This document shows, piece after piece, positions 16,469 to 21,022 of a stretch of 21,022 nt of DNA. The position numbers and the translations under genes are program-made. The notes under the pieces are model-generated. The model was given only the letters and a program-made list of their open reading frames with translations, did no database searches and was not told where the DNA came from. The DNA is taken from contig CATWID010000030.1 of assembly GCA_958350755.1 (NCBI GenBank), positions 1 to 21,022 on the forward strand. The letters are read 5' to 3'. Numbering within the stretch: the stretch's first letter is position 1; the number at the start of each line of letters is the position of its first letter. The stretch is from an uncultured Collinsella sp. (GTDB taxonomy: Bacteria > Actinomycetota > Coriobacteriia > Coriobacteriales > Coriobacteriaceae).

Positions 16469-16527
16469 CTTTTCGCTATTCGGTGAAGGAGGGGTTTCAT
16501 CCCTGCCGCTCCGAGTTTGCGAAAACG

Positions 16528-16545
16528 TGCGGGAAAGAACCCGCA
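16528..16545 (+). promoter_or_regulatory. Small hairpin in the purC leader
   Basis: A perfect 6-bp stem TGCGGG/CCCGCA has a six-base A-rich loop and lies 32 bases before the purC start. A weak T-rich stretch (GTATTTT) follows at 16554-16560. It could be an attenuator for purC or the end of the kinase transcript. A -10-like TACAAT (16453-16458) lies in the kinase 3' end, without a good -35. Confidence 0.35.
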
Positions 16546-16577
16546 TTACTGTCGTATTTTGGTAAGGAGTGACTCAC

Positions 16578-17465
16578 GTGACAACGATGGAGCGTCGTCC
16601 GGATTCCCGTGGCAAGGTTCGTGATATCTACGATGCCGGTGAAAACCTGCTGATGGTCGCCACCGACCGCATTTCTGCGTTCGACTTCATTCTTCCCGAC
16701 GAGATTCCGTTTAAGGGAGAGGTGCTCAACCGCATCTCGGCATTCTGGTTTGATAAGTTTGCCGACATCGTCCCCAACCATCTCGTTTCCATCGACCCGG
16801 CGGATTTCCCCGAGGAGTTTGCTGAGTATCGTGACTACCTCGCTGGCCGCGCCATGCTGGTTAAAAAGGCCCAAACGATTCCTATCGAGTGCATCGTCCG
16901 CGGCTATCTGACCGGTTCGGGCAAGAAGACCTACGACGAGAACGGCACCGTCTGCGGCATCCAGCTGCCTGAGGGCCTGACCGAGGCTTCCAAGCTTCCC
17001 GAGCCGCTGTTCACGCCGTCCACGAAGGCCGAGATTGGTGACCACGACGAGAACATCTCGTTCGAGCGTTGCTGCGAGATCGTGGGCGAGGATATCGCCA
17101 CGCAGATTCGTGACCTTTCCCTCAAGATCTACAAGGCCGCTGCCGAGTACGCCGCGACCCGTGGCATCATCATTGCCGACACCAAGTTCGAGTTTGGTGT
17201 CATCGATGGCAAGGTCACGCTGATCGACGAGTGCCTCACGCCCGATTCCAGCCGTTTCTGGCCTGCTGCCAGCTACGAGGAGGGCAAGATCCAGCCCAGT
17301 TACGACAAACAATTCGTCCGCAATTGGCTCAAGGCCAACTGGGATATGACGGGGGAGACCCCGCACCTGCCCGCCGAGGTCATCGATGGCACGTCCGAGC
17401 GCTATCGCGAGGCCTTCCAGATCATCACGGGCTCCCAGTTCACAAGCATGAAGGAGAACGCATAA
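16578..17465 (+). CDS. purC: Phosphoribosylaminoimidazole-succinocarboxamide synthase (SAICAR synthetase)
   Basis: This 295-residue cytoplasmic enzyme joins CAIR and aspartate with ATP to make SAICAR in purine synthesis; PurB then cleaves the product. The start GTG at 16578 is eight bases after GGAG. A GTG nine bases further upstream would overlap the ribosome site. Family features are GKVRDIYD near the N-terminus, ATDRISAFDFILP (nucleotide-binding region), the IECIVRGYLTGSG segment, and the two signatures IADTKFEFG (about 199-207) and DECLTPDSSRFWP (from 217). The length fits the longer, actinobacterial/fungal-like form of the enzyme. One codon boundary separates it from the following membrane protein (TAA then GTG), so these two are a tight operon. 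Confidence 0.96.
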   Translation: MTTMERRPDSRGKVRDIYDAGENLLMVATDRISAFDFILPDEIPFKGEVLNRISAFWFDKFADIVPNHLVSIDPADFPEEFAEYRDYLAGRAMLVKKAQTIPIECIVRGYLTGSGKKTYDENGTVCGIQLPEGLTEASKLPEPLFTPSTKAEIGDHDENISFERCCEIVGEDIATQIRDLSLKIYKAAAEYAATRGIIIADTKFEFGVIDGKVTLIDECLTPDSSRFWPAASYEEGKIQPSYDKQFVRNWLKANWDMTGETPHLPAEVIDGTSERYREAFQIITGSQFTSMKENA

Positions 17466-18041
17466 GTGAGTACCCGTAGCGCCACGAACAAGCGCACGCA
17501 ATCCCACGAGGTTACCGGGGTTGCGCGCAAGTCCGCCGCATCTGCTAAGCCTGCCCGTCAGGCAGCGAGCTCTGTCCGCGTCGTGCCGGCTTCGTCTAAG
17601 GCACGCCGCAAAGAGCTCGAGAAGGGCGAGAACCTCGAGGGCCTCTCTAAAGAGGAGAAGCGCGCCCGCAAGGCTAAGCAGCGCGCCCGCGAGGATCGCA
17701 TCTACACGGTGTCGAATATCCTTCTCAAGCAGGATGAGGACTACACCAAGCGCCGTCGTATCTGGTGGGCCGTGCTTACTATCGGCATGGTACTCGTCGT
17801 GGCAATTTGGGCTTCGCTCTACTTCGCTCCCGCTGGCATGGTGTCCAGCCCTGTCCAGATGGTCGGCATCGTTTTGTCCTACGTCGTCATTTTGGGTGAC
17901 TTTATTTACGACTTCGTTCGTATTCGTCCCCTGCGCAACATGTACCGCACGCAGGCCGAGGGCATGTCCGAGAACAAGCTCAACGCTCTTATTGAGCGCG
18001 CGGCTGCCGAGGAGGACAAAAAGGACTCCAAGAAGAAGTAG
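17466..18041 (+). CDS. Two-pass membrane protein of unknown function, co-transcribed with purC
   Basis: This 191-residue protein starts at a GTG immediately after the purC stop codon. The first 98 residues are very basic and Ser/Ala/Lys/Arg-rich, with a charged helical stretch (LSKEEKRARKAKQRAREDRI, 60-79). Two hydrophobic segments follow, at about 99-121 and 131-152, and then a charged tail ending in DKKDSKKK. The basic N-terminus could bind nucleic acid or membrane phosphate groups, but no known domain is recognised. Coupling to purC points to co-expression only; a role in purine metabolism is not shown. The minus-strand open frame across this region has no start context and is a shadow. 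Confidence 0.8.
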   Translation: MSTRSATNKRTQSHEVTGVARKSAASAKPARQAASSVRVVPASSKARRKELEKGENLEGLSKEEKRARKAKQRAREDRIYTVSNILLKQDEDYTKRRRIWWAVLTIGMVLVVAIWASLYFAPAGMVSSPVQMVGIVLSYVVILGDFIYDFVRIRPLRNMYRTQAEGMSENKLNALIERAAAEEDKKDSKKK

Positions 18042-18071
18042 CGTTTGCATGCATACTTATCGCTAAGATAT

Positions 18072-18102
18072 AAGGCGCGTCGTTTTTGCGGCGCGCCTTT
18101 TT
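18072..18102 (+). terminator. Terminator of the purC operon
   Basis: An 11-bp stem AAGGCGCGTCG / CGGCGCGCCTT (one T-G pair) has the loop TTTTTG and is followed by Ts. Confidence 0.9.
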
Positions 18103-18130
18103 ACTGTTCTATAGATAGATGGAGTGGCAC

Positions 18131-19411
18131 ATGATTCGAGCTGCCCTGACGGTCGAAGAGGCTCTGGAGGGCATGAAGGCCCTGGAGCCCAAGATTAAAA
18201 ACTATGCGCGCTTGGTTGTCCGCAAGGGCGTAAACGTCAAGCCCGGCCAGGAGGTTGTCGTTCAGTCTCCGGTCGAGTGCGCGCCGTTTGCGCGCGTGGT
18301 GGTCGCGGAGGCCTATGCCTCCGGTGCCGGTCACGTGACGGTTATTTGGGCCGATGACGCCGTGACGAGGCTCACGTACGAGCATGTCGAGAAAAGCTAT
18401 TTTGAGCAGACGCCCGAGTGGAAGCGCCTGCAGCTTGATTCACTGGCCCAGGATGGTGCCTGCTTTATCTTTATCGAGGGTGCGGACCCTGCCGCTCTTA
18501 AGGGCATCGATCCCGCTAAGCCTGCTGCAGCTTCTAAGGCAAGGAACACGCAGTGCAAGGTCTTCCGCCGCGGACTGGACTACAACATCAACCCGTGGTG
18601 CATCGCCGGCGCGCCGGTCGTTGCCTGGGCGCGCGAGGTGTTCCCGGGAGACGCCGATGAGGTTGCAATCTATAAGCTGTGGAATGCGATTCTGCACACC
18701 GCTCGCGCCGATGGCCAGGACCCAGAGAGCGACTGGGAACTCCATGACGCCGCATTCGAAAAGAACCTGCGTTTCCTGAACGACAACCGTTTCGACTACC
18801 TGCATTACACCTCGGCAAATGGAACCGATCTGACGATTGGCATGACGAAAGGTCACGAGTGGGCCGGCGGCAAGGGCAAGACGCCCGAAGGGCACCCCTT
18901 CTTCCCCAACATTCCCACCGAGGAAGTCTTCACTTCGCCCGATCGCATGCGCGCCGACGGTATCGTGTACTCGGCCATGCCGCTCATCCACCATGGCAAT
19001 AAGGTCGACGATTTTTGGATTAAGTTCGAGGGCGGCCGCGTAGTGGACTACGATGCCCGTGTGGGCAAGGCAACGCTCGCAAGCATCATCGATACTGACG
19101 AGGGCGCTGCTCACCTGGGAGAGGTCGCGCTCATCTCCAAGAACACGCCGATCCGCGAAAGTGGCGTACTGTTCTACGATACGCTCTATGACGAGAACGC
19201 TAGCTGCCATCTCGCGCTAGGTGTCGGTTTCCCCGAATGCATCGAGGGTGGGTATGACATGTCCAAGGAAGAGCTCCTGGAGCATGGCGTTAACGTCTCG
19301 AGCACGCACGTCGATTTTATGATTGGCACGGACGACATCGATATTACGGGCATTACGCCTGATGGACGTGAAGTTGTGATTTTCCAGAACGGCCAATGGA
19401 GTTGGGAATAG
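18131..19411 (+). CDS. M29-family metallo-aminopeptidase (AmpS/PepS type)
   Basis: This 426-residue cytoplasmic aminopeptidase of the thermophilic-aminopeptidase family removes N-terminal residues from peptides using a two-metal centre. The ATG at 18131 is used because GGAG lies just before it; the earlier ATG at 18119 is part of that site. The metal-site motifs are all visible: NIPTEEVFTSPD (about 260-271), HLGEVALIS (from 327), CHLALGVGF (His near 359) and STHVDFMIGTDDIDI (about 391-405). Length and motif order are as expected for the family, so an active enzyme is likely. It stands alone between the purC terminator and tRNA-Lys, and its last codons overlap the tRNA-Lys promoter. Confidence 0.93.
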   Translation: MIRAALTVEEALEGMKALEPKIKNYARLVVRKGVNVKPGQEVVVQSPVECAPFARVVVAEAYASGAGHVTVIWADDAVTRLTYEHVEKSYFEQTPEWKRLQLDSLAQDGACFIFIEGADPAALKGIDPAKPAAASKARNTQCKVFRRGLDYNINPWCIAGAPVVAWAREVFPGDADEVAIYKLWNAILHTARADGQDPESDWELHDAAFEKNLRFLNDNRFDYLHYTSANGTDLTIGMTKGHEWAGGKGKTPEGHPFFPNIPTEEVFTSPDRMRADGIVYSAMPLIHHGNKVDDFWIKFEGGRVVDYDARVGKATLASIIDTDEGAAHLGEVALISKNTPIRESGVLFYDTLYDENASCHLALGVGFPECIEGGYDMSKEELLEHGVNVSSTHVDFMIGTDDIDITGITPDGREVVIFQNGQWSWE

Positions 19412-19430
19412 TCCCAGACCGTGGTACAAT
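19402..19430 (+). promoter_or_regulatory. Promoter of tRNA-Lys
   Basis: TTGGGA (19402-19407), a 17-base spacer and TACAAT (19425-19430) place transcription start at or just before the tRNA (19440). The -35 lies inside the last codons of the aminopeptidase gene. Confidence 0.75.
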
Positions 19431-19439
19431 GCCACCCGC

Positions 19440-19515
19440 GGGCCGTTAGCTCAGCTGGCAGAGCAGGGGACTTTTAATCCCAAGGTCCAGGGTTCGAACC
19501 CCTGACGGCCCACCA
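19440..19515 (+). tRNA. tRNA-Lys (anticodon TTT)
   Basis: The acceptor stem GGGCCGT pairs with ACGGCCC, the D-arm is GCTC/GAGC, the anticodon loop CTTTTAA gives TTT, and the T-arm is CAGGG-TTCGAAC-CCCTG. The CCA is encoded (19513-19515). The last 19 bases of the T-arm and acceptor (19496-19514) are repeated exactly at 19672-19690. Confidence 0.97.
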
Positions 19516-19523
19516 TAGAATGG

Positions 19524-19555
19524 AAAAGCGACTGGCGGATGCCGGCCGCTTTTTT
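19524..19555 (+). terminator. Terminator of tRNA-Lys
   Basis: The stem AAAAGCG-A-CTGGC pairs with GCCGG-C-CGCTTTT, has the loop GGAT and is followed by a T-run. It is closely related in sequence and position to the structure at 20689-20720. Confidence 0.9.
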
Positions 19556-19562
19556 GTTGCCG

Positions 19563-19690
19563 CGACGCGGGTTCGAACCCGAAAGGGCGCGGAGCTGAGT
19601 AAACGCGTGAGCGTTTGCCAGCGCAGCGCGCAAGGCGCGAAGCGCCGCAGCGGCCGCCTGCGGAGCAGGCTGAACCCCTGACGGCCCACC
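19563..19690 (+). repeat. tRNA-tail hairpin repeat behind tRNA-Lys (complete unit)
   Basis: This has the same architecture as the unit behind tRNA-Gly. It starts with a T-arm-like GGGTTCGAACCC (19569-19580). Next comes a core aligning with the Gly unit over about 65 bases, including the shared AAACGCG...AGCGTTTG. GNA-loop hairpins follow: GGCGC-GAA-GCGCC (19634-19646) and GCCTGC-GGA-GCAGGC (19656-19670). It ends with GAACCCCTGACGGCCCACC (19672-19690), an exact 19-base copy of the tRNA-Lys 3' end. GGGTTC (19569-19574) can pair with GAACCC (19672-19677), closing the unit. No coding sequence is present. The TraX-family gene starts 18 bases after it. Confidence 0.85.
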
Positions 19691-19708
19691 CAAAGTAAGG
19701 AATACGAA

Positions 19709-20506
19709 ATGAAAACAAATAGATACGGAATTAGCGGCAGCACATTAAAGATAATAGCAGCCATTTCGATGGTTCTCGATCATGTAAGCAGGATCGTCCT
19801 GACCAATGGAATCATGACTCACGCATCGTACAGTCAGATATCAGACGAACAGTGGGCGATTCTAAGCGAGGCTTCGGATGTGCTTCATGTTCTTGGCAGA
19901 ATTGCATTTCCCTTATTTTGCTTTTTGATAGTTGAGGGATTTTTGCATACTCATGACTTAAAGAAGTACCTGCGAAATATGCTTGTCTTCGCAATCATTG
20001 CGGAGCCCATATACGATTTCGTCCAAACCGGGCAACTATTTGACCTTCGGCAACAAAATGTTATGTGTGAGCTCCTGCTTTCCTTGGTCTTTTTGATTGT
20101 TCTGGAAAAGATACAAAGTCTTTCAAAACGGAAAAGATACATCGCAGAAACTGCTCTGATTGTTTTGACAGCACTGGCAGCTGAATACACTAAACTAGAT
20201 GGCGGTGTGTATGGCATTATGCTTGTGGCCGCATTCTATTTATTCCACGACAGCAAGGCCAAGATGTTCTTTGCTGCAGTATGTGCAGTGCTCCTTTCGT
20301 CATGCCATATAGTTGGCGGCGTATTTGAGTTTGCTACAGCTAATGTACTTAATCCTGATGTTGCTGCCGCGGTCGTTTCGTTGCTGCTTATCAATTTTTA
20401 TAATGGTAAGCGAGGGCTGAAGCTCAAATATTTCTTCTACATTTTCTATCCGGCACATCTTGCTCTGCTTTATGGTGTTTCACTTATTGTTTTGAACTGT
20501 CTTTAA
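19709..20506 (+). CDS. TraX-family membrane protein, probably acquired
   Basis: This 265-residue, multi-pass membrane protein is of the TraX family (named for the F-plasmid pilin N-acetylation protein; many chromosomal members have unknown substrates). Family hallmarks are STLKIIAAISMVLDHVSRI at the N-terminus, LGRIAFPLFCFLIVEGFLHT (about 70-89), the KYLRNMLVFAIIAEPIYDFV segment, DGGVYGIMLVAAFYLF, and YPAHLALLYG at the C-terminus. Hydrophobic segments cover most of the chain. The ATG follows AAGG. Unlike its neighbours it is AT-rich and uses many A/T-ending codons. It is boxed between a tRNA-Lys tail duplication on the left and a decayed copy of the tRNA-Lys terminator/T-arm sequence on the right. 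Both signs point to transfer at this tRNA. No relaxase, integrase or conjugation gene accompanies it, so it may be the remnant cargo of a larger element. Confidence 0.87.
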   Translation: MKTNRYGISGSTLKIIAAISMVLDHVSRIVLTNGIMTHASYSQISDEQWAILSEASDVLHVLGRIAFPLFCFLIVEGFLHTHDLKKYLRNMLVFAIIAEPIYDFVQTGQLFDLRQQNVMCELLLSLVFLIVLEKIQSLSKRKRYIAETALIVLTALAAEYTKLDGGVYGIMLVAAFYLFHDSKAKMFFAAVCAVLLSSCHIVGGVFEFATANVLNPDVAAAVVSLLLINFYNGKRGLKLKYFFYIFYPAHLALLYGVSLIVLNCL

Positions 20507-20599
20507 AAACTCTCAAACAAGTCTCTGAAAGCAGAACTAAATTGACCCTAAGACTGCTTGTGAATTTCCGGAAGACCTGTGAGATACGAGGATAGACAA
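20507..20599. other. AT-rich spacer after the TraX-family gene
   Basis: I see no gene, promoter or terminator that can be supported here. Base composition matches the TraX-family gene rather than the flanking chromosome. Confidence 0.4.
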
Positions 20600-20747
20600 C
20601 GAGGGCTGTAGAAAGATGCTTCGAAAGCATGAATGGCAGCGAGAAAATGAGTTCGGAAGAACCCCTCTGGATGCTCCAGCATAGAATAGAAAGCGATCGG
20701 CTCCGGCTGGTCGCTTTTTTGTTACCGATGCACGGTTCGAACCCGAA
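20600..20747 (+). repeat. Degenerate tRNA-tail hairpin unit downstream of the TraX-family gene
   Basis: The segment 20679-20747 aligns with 19513-19583 behind tRNA-Lys. It has the same CATAGAAT lead, an AGCG...CGCTTTTTTGTT hairpin, and GGTTCGAACCCGAA at the end. Before it, 20605-20640 has a hairpin ATGCTTTCGAAGCAT-like segment (reading ATGCTTCGAAAGCAT) and GCAGCGAG, recalling the repeat core. GAACCCCTCTGGATGCTCCA (20659-20678) looks like a decayed tRNA 3' end. The copy is clearly diverged, and no intact tRNA is here. Confidence 0.65.
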
Positions 20748-20912
20748 CTTCTATATATAGGAACGCTTGGCGAACAAAACCTGCCTTTTACCGACGGGAA
20801 ACAAATAACCGATGCTTTTGGAGTAAAGTGGCGCTCCAGAGATGACCGATGCCTCAACATCTATAAACCAGCTGGTCACCGCCAATATCAGAAGCTGATG
20901 CTTCAGTTATAA
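20685..20912 (+). pseudogene. Possible protein-fragment relic, unrecognised
   Basis: A frame of 75 codons without a start codon runs from the terminator through to a TAA at 20910-20912. The first part only crosses the hairpin and T-arm. From about 20757 the translation looks protein-like (LGEQNLPFTDGKQITDAFGV, then KWRSRDDRCLNIYKPAG and QYQKLMLQL), with mixed charged and aromatic residues. It could be the last piece of a gene lost during insertion at this site, or a chance open frame. I do not recognise a family. Confidence 0.25.
20689..20720 (+). terminator. Terminator-like hairpin, relative of the tRNA-Lys terminator
   Basis: AAAGCGA-TCGGC pairs with GCTGG-TCGCTTT (two G-T pairs), has the loop TCCG and runs into six T. 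It can end transcripts from the TraX-family gene, though its origin seems to be a copy of the tRNA-Lys terminator. Confidence 0.75.
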
Positions 20913-20932
20913 CCTCAGTGACGTGACTGAGG
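20913..20932. repeat. Small inverted repeat
   Basis: CCTCAGT (20913-20919) pairs with ACTGAGG (20926-20932) around a six-base centre. Another small hairpin, GAAGC-TGAT-GCTTC, lies just upstream (20891-20904). No T-run follows, and function is unknown. Confidence 0.45.
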
Positions 20933-21022
20933 GACCTATTCATTTGTGAACAAAATATGGAGTGCGCGATTCCCGCCCCCGGCGCCCCTCCGGTCTGGCA
21001 ATATATCTCCTTGCCGCGCGGC
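20933..21022. other. Window edge, return to GC-rich sequence
   Basis: Composition changes from AT-rich to strongly GC-rich near 20960, which may mark the right boundary of the acquired segment. On both strands open frames run off the edge, but none has a start or a recognisable product. Confidence 0.35.

Noticed and set aside
16515..16535. LacI-type PurR operator before purC (GCGAAAACGTGCG)
   Set aside because: One half resembles such an operator but the other half does not match it as a palindrome.
16497..18050. Minus-strand open frame (517 codons) opposite purC
   Set aside because: Shadow of purC and the following gene in GC-rich sequence; no domain and no start context.

Overview
The window looks like the chromosome of a high-GC gut actinobacterium of the class Coriobacteriia, most likely a Collinsella-type organism. 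This is an inference from strong G/C-ending codon use, GTG starts, the style of the Tat lipoprotein, the SpaA-type adhesin and the thioester domain, and the mix of housekeeping genes. No rRNA or other species marker is present to prove it.

Layout. The left edge holds the start of a WYL-type regulator reading out of the window (minus strand). Divergent from it is a 1065-residue membrane protein, an M28-peptidase fold split by a disordered insert of about 660 residues, followed by a small single-pass membrane protein. A bidirectional-looking terminator separates these from a large minus-strand cell-wall adhesin: signal peptide, Cys-Gln thioester domain, six SpaA-like domains, a Cys-containing C-terminal domain and an LPATG sortase signal. 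Next come tRNA-Gly(CCC), its terminator and a block of tRNA-tail hairpin repeats, then purB.

The middle holds a translationally coupled pair, a periplasmic solute-binding lipoprotein and a membrane diguanylate cyclase. It is followed by a TSCPD-domain protein overlapping a Tat lipoprotein of unknown function, an OmpR-family response regulator with its histidine kinase, purC with a coupled small membrane protein, and an M29 aminopeptidase. PurC makes SAICAR and PurB cleaves it to AICAR, so two purine-pathway enzymes lie about 7 kb apart.

The right end is tRNA-Lys(TTT), whose promoter overlaps the aminopeptidase stop codon. Behind it are a terminator and a second tRNA-tail hairpin repeat, then an AT-rich TraX-family gene that looks foreign, and then a degenerate copy of the same terminator/T-arm sequence. 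The last 500 bases hold only relics and small inverted repeats.

The most unusual signal is this repeat family. Behind both tRNA genes is a unit that starts with a T-arm-like sequence (inverted at the Gly locus, self-palindromic at the Lys locus), continues through GCGAAGC-type mini-hairpins, and ends with an exact copy of that tRNA's own 3' end. A decayed copy lies beyond the TraX gene. It could be a tRNA-tail-targeting mobile element or the footprint of serial site-specific integration. The second point of interest is the solute-binding protein/diguanylate cyclase pair, a likely nutrient-to-c-di-GMP sensor.
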